This document shows, one piece after another, positions 1 to 9,164 of a DNA stretch of 64,000 bases (position 1 is its first letter; each line of letters begins with the position of its first letter). The notes beneath the pieces are model-generated. The model was not told where the DNA came from, did no database searches, and saw only the letters and a list, made by a program, of their open reading frames with translations. The translations under genes and the position numbers were made by a program. Source of the DNA: Roseibium sp. MMSF_3544 (GTDB taxonomy: Bacteria > Pseudomonadota > Alphaproteobacteria > Rhizobiales > Stappiaceae); NCBI RefSeq assembly GCF_030732845.1, contig NZ_JASHKA010000023.1, positions 1 to 64,000 of the forward strand, written 5' to 3'.

Positions 1-195
1 CATTGATTAACTCTAATCAAATTCTACACTTTAATGTGCTTTTTCAGCAAACCATTTACACATTCGTAACCGTGTTTCCATCAAATGATCTGACATTCAC
101 GGAGCAACGCTTTGGATCGCAGGGGGATTGATCCCGGACGCATTGCTCCAGACAGAAACGTGTGACCCGGATTGGGATTAGTAGCTGTGTTAGGT

Positions 196-1896
196 ATGCG
201 TTTTCTTCGCAGTGCACGGGCGATTGCCCGGATAGGCAAGGTACTGGCGCTCGGCGCTGTTTTTTTAAGCCTTCCCGCGACCGCAATGGCCAACCCAAAG
301 TATGCCGGCATCGTCGTCGACGCCAAGACTGGCAAAACGCTTTATTCTTATTCGGCAGACGCCTACCGGTATCCCGCTTCTCTCACCAAGATCATGACGC
401 TCTACGTGGTGTTTGAGGAACTCGAAGCCGGGCGCCTGTCCTTGAGCTCGCGCCTCAAGGTCTCGAAATATGCCGCTGGCCGGCCGCCTTCCAAGATTGG
501 CCTGAAACCAGGAACGACCATCAAGGTTAAGGACGCGATCCTGGCGCTTGTGACCAAATCTGCCAATGACGTTGCCACGGTTGTTGCTGAGAATATTGGC
601 GGCTCCGAGAAAAGATTTGCTGAGCGCATGACCCGCACAGCGCGCGCGCTCGGGATGAAGAAGACGACTTTCCGCAATCCTCATGGCTTGCCGAATTCGG
701 GTCAACGCACGACGGCTCGGGACATGGCGACCCTTGGGCGCGCCATCCAGGAGCACTTCCCGCAGTACTACGGGTACTTCAAGACACGGTCCTACAAGTA
801 CAAGGGCCGCACATACGGCAACCACAACAAGTTGCTCGGCAGCGTGAAGGGTGTCGACGGTATCAAGACAGGTTACATCCGGGCCTCCGGCTTCAATCTC
901 GTCACGTCCGTCAATACGAATGGCCGCCAGATTGTTGCCGTTGTCATGGGTGGCAGGACCGGTGCGTCCCGAAACGCTCAGATGACCAAACTGATCAACC
1001 GGCATCTGTCAAAGGCAAGTCGCGGCAAAAAGACCGTACCAGCGATCGCAAAACGGGGCGCAGCGCAGATCTTCGTCGCATCAGCGCTCACGAACCCGCC
1101 CTTGCCGAAAGCCAAGCCCGGCAGCACGCCTGCTCCCGCCACCGGGTCGCCAATGGTGCTTGCATTCAATCCCGTCGAAAAGCCATCGCCAATTCCTGCA
1201 CCGGCCGCGGCAGCTGAAACAAAACCCGCAGACGTGGCACGGACGACCTCTTCCACGGTTCCTGGCTTCGGTGAATCGATCCCGCTGCCGCCGAGACTGG
1301 TCAAGCAGCGTTTCGACAGCACCTTTGCCGTTGCGACGGCACTGCCTCCGATCCGGCGCGAGAATCCCGAACTTGATTTGACGACCAACTCGGTTTCGAA
1401 ACAGGCGCTCCGGGATGCCGCAAGGTCCGAGGCTGAAAGACGGACTCAGGGTCAAAAAGCCATTGCAGCTGCAGTGCCGCCCAAGACAATTCAGGTCGAG
1501 ACCATCAGGATTGAAACGGCCCCGGCTCCCGAAGTGCGGACCGCACCGGTAAAGGTGGCAACCGCATCAATTGCCGCGACCCCGGTCTCCAATGTCAGTG
1601 AAAAGGGTGACACCGTTACGGTGGCGACCAGCGACACACCAGACATTGAACCAGGCTGGCAGGTACAGATCGCGGCCTCCGAAACAGAGAACCAGGCTGT
1701 TGCGCTCCTCAAGAAAGCCAGGGCCAGGACCGGCGGCGCCCTTCGCGGACGCTCGCCTTACACCGAACCGGTGCAAGCGAACGGGACCACTCTTTACCGC
1801 GCTCGCTTCGTCGGCTTTGAAACCAAGTCTTCAGCCCGCAAGGCTTGTAGAACACTCAAAAAGGCAAAATTCGCCTGCTTCGCCATCTATCAGTAA
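196..1896 (+). CDS. Secreted D-alanyl-D-alanine carboxypeptidase with C-terminal SPOR domain
   Basis: Serine-type D,D-carboxypeptidase (peptidase S11, DacF/PBP5-like) expected to trim peptidoglycan pentapeptides in the periplasm. I start at the ATG at 196; a TTG at 172 is in frame but would extend the protein ahead of the signal peptide. From that start, a signal peptide covers about residues 1-32 (cleavage after AMA). The catalytic motifs are SLTK (Ser62, Lys65), SAN (Ser122) and KTG (Lys224). A long Pro/Ala-rich linker follows, then a SPOR-type peptidoglycan-binding domain at about 485-566, so at 566 residues it is much longer than plain PBP5. The SPOR domain suggests septal targeting (inference). 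It stands alone on the plus strand, convergent with the J-domain gene. Confidence 0.93.
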   Translation: MRFLRSARAIARIGKVLALGAVFLSLPATAMANPKYAGIVVDAKTGKTLYSYSADAYRYPASLTKIMTLYVVFEELEAGRLSLSSRLKVSKYAAGRPPSKIGLKPGTTIKVKDAILALVTKSANDVATVVAENIGGSEKRFAERMTRTARALGMKKTTFRNPHGLPNSGQRTTARDMATLGRAIQEHFPQYYGYFKTRSYKYKGRTYGNHNKLLGSVKGVDGIKTGYIRASGFNLVTSVNTNGRQIVAVVMGGRTGASRNAQMTKLINRHLSKASRGKKTVPAIAKRGAAQIFVASALTNPPLPKAKPGSTPAPATGSPMVLAFNPVEKPSPIPAPAAAAETKPADVARTTSSTVPGFGESIPLPPRLVKQRFDSTFAVATALPPIRRENPELDLTTNSVSKQALRDAARSEAERRTQGQKAIAAAVPPKTIQVETIRIETAPAPEVRTAPVKVATASIAATPVSNVSEKGDTVTVATSDTPDIEPGWQVQIAASETENQAVALLKKARARTGGALRGRSPYTEPVQANGTTLYRARFVGFETKSSARKACRTLKKAKFACFAIYQ

Positions 1897-1913
1897 CTGC
1901 GTAATGGATGCCG

Positions 1914-2621
1914 TCAATGTCTTCTGAGAAGCGTGTCTTTAGCCTCGTTGATTTTCGCCGCGAGGAAACTGGATCCCCCCTTGTCGGGGTGAACCCGCAC
2001 CATAAGTCTGCGATGCGCGGCTCGAATTTCCGCGTCCCCGGCATCGGGAGAAAGCCCCAGGATCTCGTAGGCCTCCTCATCTGTCATGGGGCCAGAGCTC
2101 GCCGGGCTTCCCTGCCCCTCTGCTCCATCCGACTGGAAGTGTTCACGCCATCCGGAAAGCCTGCGGTCGAGATAAGCTTCGACTAGTTTCCGGCTCTGAT
2201 CGTCCTGACCGGTCTCCTGCCAGAAGGCATAGAGATCCTGTTCGCTGAGATCGTCGAGCCTCTGACCCTGAAAACTGCCGGCCAATATCAGACCGGCCAT
2301 TTCACCAGTATCGTGGTCCAGCTCCATTTCAACCATCGCGGTGCGGACGCGCGATCTTTGCCCGGACGCCTTGTTGGGCTTGTAAGTCCCCGTCAGGCCG
2401 CCAAGGCCGGCGACACCTAGAAGCGACAAACCCAGCCCTATTGCCGGTATCGCAAACATGAAGCGACCGGTTACGGCGAAAAGACCCCCCAGAAGCAAAA
2501 GCAGAATCCCACCGTATTTTCGCACCTGCCGCGCGAGATCCGCCGGATTGGCCTGGACGAAGCCACGCGCTCCGAAAATGATCGCAAGGAGCAGGATCAC
2601 TCCAACGAGAAAATAAAACAT
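1914..2621 (-). CDS. Membrane-anchored J-domain (DnaJ-like) protein
   Basis: 235 residues. Two hydrophobic segments lie near the N-terminus (about residues 1-20 and 35-75). A soluble middle part leads to a C-terminal J domain with the HPD motif (VRVHPDKGG) at about 208-215, which stimulates DnaK-type ATPases. The layout resembles DjlA-like membrane co-chaperones with the J domain at the extreme C-terminus. Its ATG overlaps the stop of the upstream VWA gene as TGATG, so the two are probably translationally coupled. The partner and substrate are unknown. Confidence 0.88.
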   Translation of the reverse strand: MFYFLVGVILLLAIIFGARGFVQANPADLARQVRKYGGILLLLLGGLFAVTGRFMFAIPAIGLGLSLLGVAGLGGLTGTYKPNKASGQRSRVRTAMVEMELDHDTGEMAGLILAGSFQGQRLDDLSEQDLYAFWQETGQDDQSRKLVEAYLDRRLSGWREHFQSDGAEGQGSPASSGPMTDEEAYEILGLSPDAGDAEIRAAHRRLMVRVHPDKGGSSFLAAKINEAKDTLLRRH

Positions 2622-3355
2622 CAGCTGCGTTTAATCTGTTCCAGGAGCAACCGGGCACCTCGCCCACCGCTCTTGTCGAGCGCCTTGAGCGCTTTGTGCC
2701 CACCGCTGGCGAAGACTGCCACCGCCTTCAGCAGCTCTGCCAATTGCTGCGCCGATCCGGCATCGAAGGGACAATAGGCGCCATTGGTCAGACGTGCCAT
2801 TTCCCGAAAGGCGCTTTCGGCGACCGAGTCCCGTCCTTCCTGAAACAGGAACATCGGCACGCCCAACAGGCCGAGTTGACCCGCCCGGTCGCAAAGCATG
2901 TCAACGTCTTCCTCCATGCAGTCGCCGACGTAAACGACTGCGGCAATTTTTTCGTCAGCCGCCGCAGACAGCGCCGCCGACAGCACTTTGCCTATTTGCG
3001 TGCGCCCTCCCTGCACCGATATCCGGCTCATGGCCCTGGCAAGCTCGTCGCTCTTCTCGAACCAACGCGAGGCCCTGCATTCACCAAAACCGCGAAAATA
3101 AACGAGCTTGATTTTCAAGCCGCCGATCTTCCCGGCCTCCTGAAACATTTCCGCCTGGATGTGGCAAGCCCTGTCCCATGTCGCCTGCCGGCTCATGGTC
3201 GCATCCAGAGCAAATATCAACCGGCCACCGCCTCCCGGCTGGGGTTTGATTTCTTTCGCCTTTTCGAGAAAAGCGGAGATATCATCGGCAGCCGAAGGGA
3301 CGCCGGCACTTTGCCGAACGAGAGTGTCCCTGTCGCTGTTCCGGGTTTTGGCCAT
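2621..3355 (-). CDS. VWA domain-containing protein
   Basis: 244 residues, cytoplasmic by appearance. A von Willebrand A-type fold begins near residue 44 ([16 protein letters not shown]). The MIDAS-like metal motif reads D-A-T-M-S rather than the usual D-x-S-x-S, so metal binding may be altered. A second acidic segment ([12 protein letters not shown]) fits the MIDAS Asp. Proteins of this type appear beside J-domain proteins in alphaproteobacteria, and here the overlap with the downstream J-domain gene indicates one operon. No enzymatic motif is seen; a role in assembly or protein-protein contacts is inference. Confidence 0.85.
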   Translation of the reverse strand: MAKTRNSDRDTLVRQSAGVPSAADDISAFLEKAKEIKPQPGGGGRLIFALDATMSRQATWDRACHIQAEMFQEAGKIGGLKIKLVYFRGFGECRASRWFEKSDELARAMSRISVQGGRTQIGKVLSAALSAAADEKIAAVVYVGDCMEEDVDMLCDRAGQLGLLGVPMFLFQEGRDSVAESAFREMARLTNGAYCPFDAGSAQQLAELLKAVAVFASGGHKALKALDKSGGRGARLLLEQIKRS

Positions 3356-3452
3356 TCTGCCTGATCCTTGTCGCAGTCCTTGTCCAAGAAAGTGGGACGG
3401 GCAGTTCGATTTGGCAAGTTTTGAAAAGCTGCTCAGTGTTCAAGGCTATGCC

Positions 3453-3887
3453 TTAAAGCAGGCAGAGTTCAGTCAGATCGCGGCGCATACCATCCGGCAT
3501 CGCCTTGGTATCACCGATCGCGCGCATGTCTTCGGGTGCGTCCGACACCTTCAGATAGCGCCAACCCTGAAACGGGCGCTTTGGCTGGTAGCGGGTCAGT
3601 ATCAGCCGTGGCTCCAGAACAAGATTGCATCTCTTGACCCCGGCATCGTCCGTGAACGGGCGAATATCCAGCAGATGCTGACGTGCCTGGATCCTGCCCT
3701 TGATGACCCAATAGAGCGAACCGCCGTCCAGCAGTTCATCTTTGCGGGTCGGCACCATGCGTGTGGTGTGGGTCGTTACTTCCTCAAGACCGGCAGTCCG
3801 CGCCTGTTCAACGCGAAAGTCGATCCAGGCCTGAAGAGACTCCGCACTATCGGCGCCCACGCATAATTTCACCAGATGCAAGGTCAT
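3453..3887 (-). CDS. DUF1489 family protein
   Basis: 144 residues, recognised from its N-terminal pattern (MTLHLVKLCVGADS) and a conserved basic C-terminal half (RPFQGWRYL, followed by a DAPED segment). DUF1489 is a conserved alphaproteobacterial family without assigned function. There is no signal peptide or membrane segment. It lies 97 bp upstream of the VWA gene on the same strand, possibly the first gene of that unit. Confidence 0.85.
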   Translation of the reverse strand: MTLHLVKLCVGADSAESLQAWIDFRVEQARTAGLEEVTTHTTRMVPTRKDELLDGGSLYWVIKGRIQARQHLLDIRPFTDDAGVKRCNLVLEPRLILTRYQPKRPFQGWRYLKVSDAPEDMRAIGDTKAMPDGMRRDLTELCLL

Positions 3888-4008
3888 ACTTCTGACCTAG
3901 CAGGCCTGCACATAAGGTCAAGGAAACCGGCTCAATGGGTGGTGGGTTGTACACAGGTGCCCACATCAAAACCTTGCGCGCCAACCGCGAAAAGGGTTCA
4001 CTTTTCCA

Positions 4009-4893
4009 ATGGACGTGTTTGTAACCGGCGGCACCGGTGTCATTGGTTCCGCCGTGGTGAGAAGCCTGATTTCAAACGGCGTCCGTGTCATCGCTCTGGC
4101 ACGGTCGGAATCTTCGTCTGACAAATTACGTGCCCTTGGGGCAAGCGCCTTTCCCGGTGATCTCAGAACGCCTGAGGGCTGGGTGGAACGGGCAGCATCA
4201 TGCGAGGCCGTCATCCACACGGCCGCGACATTCACTGAGGACATGGGCCGAATCGACCGGTTGGCGATGTTGTCGCTCAAACAGGCAGCCAAACACAAGA
4301 AACAGCCCCTGAAGCTCATCTACACAGGTGGCATATGGTTGTTTCCTGCACTCGGCGGTGAAGAGGTCATCACGGAGAAAACCCCCTTCTCTCCTCTCCC
4401 GGCCTTTCGATTCATGGGTGAAACGATCCGGACGCTTTCACACGGTATGGATTTGAACCTTGTGATCATCCATCCGGCTCTTGTGTGCGGTCGGGAGCAC
4501 GGGCCGATCACAGACATGACCAAAGCGCTCAAAGAGGGCGTTCCCTTTGAAACACGGGCGACGCCGGATACCATCTGGCCGCTCATCGAGGTCAACGATC
4601 TTGCCGCATTTTATGTCCTGGGTCTGAAGCAGGCCCGTTTCCGAATGTCCCTGATTGCCAGCAGTATACCGGGTATATCGGTCGGACATCTGGCCTCTCA
4701 CATTTCTGCACGGCACGGTCTGCCGCTGGAAATCAAGACGGTGCCGACGCCTGAGAATGCAGTTCCGGAAACGGACTGGTCAGCAGGTTATGCCCTTTCG
4801 CAACGTGTCGATGTCGCGCACACGCAAAGGGCAATCGGCTGGCAAGCAGAGCTTTCCACGATCGAAGACCTTGTCGTGACACTCTCACGATAA
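4009..4893 (+). CDS. NAD(P)-dependent epimerase/dehydratase-like protein (extended SDR)
   Basis: 294 residues. The Rossmann nucleotide-binding loop is visible at the N-terminus (TGGTGVIG, residues 6-13). The usual YxxxK catalytic pair of extended SDRs is not obvious at its expected place after the central IYTGGIW segment, so this may be an atypical SDR binding NAD(P) without classic epimerase chemistry. It is transcribed away from DUF1489. The substrate cannot be told from sequence. Confidence 0.8.
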   Translation: MDVFVTGGTGVIGSAVVRSLISNGVRVIALARSESSSDKLRALGASAFPGDLRTPEGWVERAASCEAVIHTAATFTEDMGRIDRLAMLSLKQAAKHKKQPLKLIYTGGIWLFPALGGEEVITEKTPFSPLPAFRFMGETIRTLSHGMDLNLVIIHPALVCGREHGPITDMTKALKEGVPFETRATPDTIWPLIEVNDLAAFYVLGLKQARFRMSLIASSIPGISVGHLASHISARHGLPLEIKTVPTPENAVPETDWSAGYALSQRVDVAHTQRAIGWQAELSTIEDLVVTLSR

Positions 4894-4987
4894 CCGGCTC
4901 ATCTGACGCACTCACAACCCAGCCTGTTCCAAGACTTTCTAAACCTGTCTTCCTTTAGGATGCGCGGAAGAACAACAGGACCTGTGC

Positions 4988-5521
4988 ATGCCAAGGCTGA
5001 TTTCAATTTTTGCGTCTTTGATTTTGCTCGCCGTCACGCAAACGACTGCGCAGGAACTACCAACAGGCGAATTCAGCGTCGTCAACACCACCGGTTTCGT
5101 GGAACAAAATGGCAGCAGACAGCCCCTGCTTCCGGATCGCAAATCCGGCCTGGTCACCATGGTCTTGGATCCGGACCACAATCTCAACGTATCGATCAAC
5201 GGCACGCAATTCAGGCTGTTCCCGCTTGAAGGCGGCCTTGCAGGCCTGTCCTGGAACGCATCTGATACTGAACTGTTGCACGGGATTGATATCGAGGCGT
5301 TGAACGCTCCAGAAAAGCTGGAAGCAATTCCAGCATGGGGCGCAGACATTGTTTGGCCGCAACTTGGCCTTGCGCGGTTCGTTCTCTTGCCGCTTGGACC
5401 GGCAGCCTACACTGGTTTCCTGGTGAGCTATCCAGAGGGCAAGACAGTCGTGCGCCAGATGGAATTCCGCCGGAATTCCGGCCCGCTTGACCGGCCCGAT
5501 CCGTCCATCGCGCTTGATTGA
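4988..5521 (+). CDS. Secreted protein of unknown function
   Basis: 177 residues. An N-terminal signal peptide (MPRLISIFASLILLAVTQTTA, cleavage near residue 22) marks it as exported. The mature part has no cysteines and no family I recognise, with a beta-rich look (repeated short hydrophobic strands, Gly/Pro turns). It is followed at once by a strong bidirectional hairpin terminator, so it ends its transcription unit. Confidence 0.75.
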   Translation: MPRLISIFASLILLAVTQTTAQELPTGEFSVVNTTGFVEQNGSRQPLLPDRKSGLVTMVLDPDHNLNVSINGTQFRLFPLEGGLAGLSWNASDTELLHGIDIEALNAPEKLEAIPAWGADIVWPQLGLARFVLLPLGPAAYTGFLVSYPEGKTVVRQMEFRRNSGPLDRPDPSIALD

Positions 5522-5542
5522 CGCTTGAATGGCTTCAAATTG

Positions 5543-5572
5543 AAAAAGGCGCAGTCTTCGCTGCGCCTTTTA
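5543..5572. terminator. Bidirectional rho-independent terminator
   Basis: The arms AAAAAGGCGCAG and CTGCGCCTTTTA form a near-perfect stem around a six-base TCTTCG-type loop, with A/T runs on both sides. It can serve the secreted-protein gene on the plus strand and the small 44-codon gene on the minus strand. Confidence 0.85.
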
Positions 5573-5592
5573 TTGAAAACGTCCCGTTGGCC

Positions 5593-5727
5593 TTACTTGG
5601 CAACGATGACGGCTTGTTGAGCGCTTTCCACGTCATTGAACAAAAGGATCATCGTCAATGCGGCGCCTACTGCAGCGACAGTCCAAAGAGTGACGCTCCA
5701 ACAAGATTTCTGCACGTTTTCGTCCAT
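5593..5727 (-). CDS. Small single-span membrane protein (44 aa)
   Basis: A 44-residue reading frame begins MDENVQKSCW and has one hydrophobic span at about residues 12-30 (TLWTVAAVGAALTMILLF). An AGGG Shine-Dalgarno-like element lies about 6 bases ahead of the ATG at 5727. The stop is 20 bp from a strong terminator pointing the right way. Ribosome site, start, coherent membrane segment and terminator together make a real small gene likely. Function unknown. Confidence 0.6.
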   Translation of the reverse strand: MDENVQKSCWSVTLWTVAAVGAALTMILLFNDVESAQQAVIVAK

Positions 5728-5916
5728 AAAAGCCCTACACTTTTTTTTAGAGCGCCATGCCCTGCATCACGAAATATGGCGCCATTGGGGCGAGGAGGTA
5801 AACGATCCATTACCAAACCGCAAGCGCAAAAATGGAGCAGCTGACCAGCTATTTTTGCAGATCAAAAAATCCCTTCTTTGATTTCAGCCGCTTATGATTT
5901 TAAAGGGAGGCAGAAT

Positions 5917-6657
5917 TTGAATGAAAGTTTTGCCATGCATGCTCTTTCGAACCTGGATTTAGCCGCAGCTATCTGGTTCCTGGTCGCCTGGTTCGGCTAC
6001 GATCTGATCGTGGAGCTGAGCCCTTTAAGCAAAAGGACACTCTCCCACGCCATGGACGACTACCGGCGCGGCTGGATGATTTCCATGTGCTCGCGCGAGG
6101 TTCGCATCATGGACACCTCGATTATGTCCGGACTTCAACAGGGCACCGCTTTTTTCGCCTCAACTGCCTTATTGGCGATCGGTGGAGGGTTCGCGCTGCT
6201 TGAAGCAACGGACCGGATCGTTCAGATCGCAGGAGACCTTTCGATACCGGTTGAAACGAGCCGCGCCCTATGGGAGGTCAAAGTCCTCGGGCTGATGCTC
6301 ATTTTTGCGTACAGCTTCTTCAAGTTTGGCTGGGCCTACCGGCTCTTCAACTACGCCAGCATTGTCATGGGAGCGGTGCCTGAACGGGAAACGTCTGACT
6401 CTCGCGAGGCTCAGAAAGTTGGCCTTCAGGCAGCGGACCTGATCGTGCTCGCCGGCCGCCACTTTAACCGCGGCCAGCGAGCCCTTTTCTTCGCGATCGG
6501 ATTTCTGGGCTGGTTCGCCGGACCCTTTGCCTTCGCCCTGGCAACGCTGGCAGTGCTTGTTGTGCTGCTGCGTCGTCAGTTCGCTTCAAGGGCCAGAGCT
6601 GCCGTGTTGTCAGGGCAGTATCCGAACTTGGAGTCTCCGGACAAGTCAGGTGAATAG
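5917..6657 (+). CDS. DUF599 family integral membrane protein
   Basis: About 246 residues with several hydrophobic helices (near the N-terminus, after GLQQGTAFF, around VLGLMLIFAYSFFKFGWAY, and near the C-terminus). The spacing and the SFFKFGWAYRLFNY signature match DUF599. I prefer the TTG at 5917 because an AAAGGGAGG ribosome site sits 6 bases upstream. An ATG at 5935 is also in frame. Its 3' end overlaps the converging cyclase gene by 82 bp, which both frames tolerate. Function unknown. Confidence 0.82.
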   Translation: MNESFAMHALSNLDLAAAIWFLVAWFGYDLIVELSPLSKRTLSHAMDDYRRGWMISMCSREVRIMDTSIMSGLQQGTAFFASTALLAIGGGFALLEATDRIVQIAGDLSIPVETSRALWEVKVLGLMLIFAYSFFKFGWAYRLFNYASIVMGAVPERETSDSREAQKVGLQAADLIVLAGRHFNRGQRALFFAIGFLGWFAGPFAFALATLAVLVVLLRRQFASRARAAVLSGQYPNLESPDKSGE

Positions 6658-7823
6658 ACAGAAACAGGCTCTTCGAAGCCCTTGACCTTGTAACGGCCGT
6701 AGAGGCCTGACCGGCATCCCATGATGTCCGACAAGGCATCAGATACGAGCACTTCCCGACCAAGATCCTTTGACAGCTGGGCAATCCGGGCAGCCAGATT
6801 GACAACCGGACCGACAACGGTGAAATCGAGGCGGGTCTCACTCCCGACATTGCCGTAAAAGACGTCGCCGGCATGAAGCGCGATGCCAACGCTCAGATCC
6901 GGTGTCATGGCACATGTGTTCGAAGAATTGATGTTGTCGATGCGCTTAAGCGTGTCCCGCGCTGCAAGCAGCGCCCGCTTCGCCGCATCCCGTGCCTCTT
7001 CCTCGCTCTCGTACGGAAAGATTGCCATGACCTCGTCGCCTATGAACTTCAACACCTCGCCGCCATGCGCTTCGACCGCAGCCGTCATGGCGCCGAAATA
7101 CTTGTTCAGGAACTTAACGAGCATGTCCGCTGGAAGCGTGTTGGAAAGACGTGTGAAACCGCGAATATCCGCGAAACTGACAACCGCCTTGATCCATTCT
7201 CCCTGACCGCGCCGCGTGGTCCCGTCCAGAACCTTCACGCCCGCGCGCGGCCCGACATAGGTGTCGAGCACCGTCTCGGCAGTCCGCCGGAGCGTTTTGA
7301 GTTCACAGACCAGAGCAAGGGGACGAACGAGTGATTCAAAGACGCTGATGTGAGAGCCGCTGAACCCCCCGGGCGACTTGGTTGCAAATCCCGTCACCTT
7401 GACCGAACCGTCCGAGAACGGCAACGGCAACGCTATGTAATCCGTGTATCCGGCATCGCGCAGTTCGACGGTTATCGGAAATTGCGCAGCCTCTTCGGGT
7501 GACTTTTCCAACCGCACCCTGACGGGCTCTCTGGTCACATGGACTCGTTTGATCGGACTGGTCTGATAGTCTTCGTCGGAGCTGTTATCGGCTGTATAGA
7601 GCCGCAGTTCCTTGGTCCCGTCACTGGTCCAAACGGATCCCTCTGCGCGCACAATGGGATGAACAACCCAAATTCCGGTGGTCGCCCTGTCGACAGGCAC
7701 ACCGCCATCGCGCAGGCGCTCGGCCAGCTCGCTGATAATTTCAAGCGTGTCTTTCAAATGAGATGCATCGCTATAGAGCCACTGCACCACGTCTGCCGCA
7801 ACAATCGGCGCTTCGAGGACCAT
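6576..7823 (-). CDS. Class III adenylate/guanylate cyclase with N-terminal sensor region
   Basis: 415 residues. The C-terminal half is a class III nucleotide cyclase catalytic domain: the metal-binding start VVSFADIRGFTRLS, then KFIGDEVMAIFP with the second metal Asp, the GxxxGN-type VFYGNVGS, and VVGPVVNLAARI with the catalytic Asn/Arg region. The N-terminal 150-190 residues have no membrane segment and could be a GAF-like or other small-molecule sensor (inference). Expected product is cAMP. A second class III cyclase lies at 10439. Convergent with and overlapping DUF599. Confidence 0.9.
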   Translation of the reverse strand: MVLEAPIVAADVVQWLYSDASHLKDTLEIISELAERLRDGGVPVDRATTGIWVVHPIVRAEGSVWTSDGTKELRLYTADNSSDEDYQTSPIKRVHVTREPVRVRLEKSPEEAAQFPITVELRDAGYTDYIALPLPFSDGSVKVTGFATKSPGGFSGSHISVFESLVRPLALVCELKTLRRTAETVLDTYVGPRAGVKVLDGTTRRGQGEWIKAVVSFADIRGFTRLSNTLPADMLVKFLNKYFGAMTAAVEAHGGEVLKFIGDEVMAIFPYESEEEARDAAKRALLAARDTLKRIDNINSSNTCAMTPDLSVGIALHAGDVFYGNVGSETRLDFTVVGPVVNLAARIAQLSKDLGREVLVSDALSDIMGCRSGLYGRYKVKGFEEPVSVYSPDLSGDSKFGYCPDNTAALALEAN

Positions 7824-7909
7824 CTGCCCACGTCCTTATCTAACCCTGAGATCCTTCATATGGTGCGCCGCAACGTCCTGAAAAAGAGGTAACTTTGGAC
7901 TTATGATCA

Positions 7910-8724
7910 CTATTTGTCCGATTGCGGCAGTTTCGGTGCCGGGAAAAGTGACGCACTGCGCCCCGTCAATCGGTAAACGAGCAGTCCGACCCATTCCCTG
8001 AAGGCAAGATCAAATCGCCTCAATCCCTTGGAAGCACCTGAAAACCCAAGTGACCTGTCCTCTTCACCGCGCGTTCTGTAGTCGACCGGATAGGCCGTTA
8101 CGCCGGTCCACCCGGCCTCCTCAAAAACGCCCATGGCACGCGGCATGTGATATGCAGAGGTAGCAACCATTTTTGGCCCAGCTTCGGGTCAACGAGCTCC
8201 TTGGTCAGAACGGCATTCTCCCAGGTATTGCGAGACGCGTCCTCGAGAATCACCCTGTCAGGTGAAATGCCAAAATCGTCAAACAACCGGGCCGCTCCTT
8301 CAGCTTCGGTCGCCTGAGAAGACACGATGATCCCCTGCCCCCCGGAATGAATGACCTTGGCTTCGGGAAGGTGCGTCGCAAGACGCGCCGTAATGGTGAT
8401 TCGCTCACCGGACGTGGTCAGTGCCGTATCACCACGCCCTCCCGTCACAATGGTATCGACTGCACCGCCCAGAACCACAATTCCGTCGACGTTTTCGATT
8501 TCCGAGGGTCTTGGGAACCGTTCTTCAAGGGGCAGGATTATCCAATTCGCTGCCGGAGACAGGCCACAAACTGCCAGTCCGGCGACCCCGAGCCAGGCCA
8601 AACTCAGGCCCGTTTTCCGGCGCTTGCCTAACGCAGTGAGCGCTAATCCGAAAAGCACAATCGCAATGAGAAAATTGGAGGGCTGGATGAAAAAATATCC
8701 GATCTTTGCAAGGTAAAAGAACAT
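7910..8724 (-). pseudogene. Frameshifted YdcF/ElyC-like (DUF218) membrane protein
   Basis: Two minus-strand frames together make one DUF218 protein. The first (from ATG 8724, start MFFYLAKIGYFF) has two N-terminal membrane helices and the family core VDGIVVLGGAVD, then HSGGQG, and an Asn-rich ENAVLTKELV region. Near 8170 the frame breaks: the expected family motif, LLVTSAYHMPRA, is split as KWLLP in one frame and TSAYHMPRAMGVFEEAGW in the next. Losing four bases that encode most of L-V would restore the consensus, as would some one-base errors. Intact DUF218 proteins act in envelope or peptidoglycan-related processes. Either a true pseudogene or a sequencing error. Confidence 0.78.
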
Positions 8725-9164
8725 AAAGCAGTATCCGTTTGGCTTGGAATCGATTGCAAAGGCGGTGAGCCAGAGGCTGACTATTTTGAGATCGCAATGC
8801 AATCCACCTCAGACCTTGAGTAACAGTGTTACCCACTCGACAGGCAACATGTTTTCAGTCGTACCGGCTTTATTTCCAGGTTCTCATCTTCGTACAGCCA
8901 GATAAATTCTTCAGAAAAAAGATCCATTATTCCAGCTACTTAAGCTAATCGCGTTTGAGACATTACTGTAAATCAAATGTCATAATTTACGGCGAAGCTT
9001 CACCGGGTTTCCGCGCTTGAATGCAGGGTGACGCGTCGCTCATGTTGTCACAAAAACCTGTCGTTTTTCACAAAGGTGATAACCGTGATCGGGGTCACAG
9101 GGATGTGAGCGGAACTGCGGCAGTATTGTGGCACTCATTCAAAGGCACATTCGAGGGTAGCCAG
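8725..9164. promoter_or_regulatory. Divergent intergenic region with CRP-like site (9085-9098)
   Basis: About 440 bp between the divergent DUF218 gene and the globin-like gene. It holds GTGA-TCGGGG-TCAC at 9085-9098, a perfect GTGA-N6-TCAC inverted pair as bound by CRP/FNR-family regulators, 67 bp upstream of the ATG at 9165. No coding frame here looks convincing. Regulation by cAMP-CRP is inference, though two adenylate cyclases are nearby. Confidence 0.45.

Noticed and set aside
265-1005. 246-codon minus-strand frame opposite the carboxypeptidase
   Set aside because: It is a shadow of a gene with complete catalytic motifs on the plus strand.
3159-3866. 235-codon plus-strand frame across the DUF1489 and VWA genes
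   Set aside because: It crosses two recognisable minus-strand genes and shows no motif of its own.
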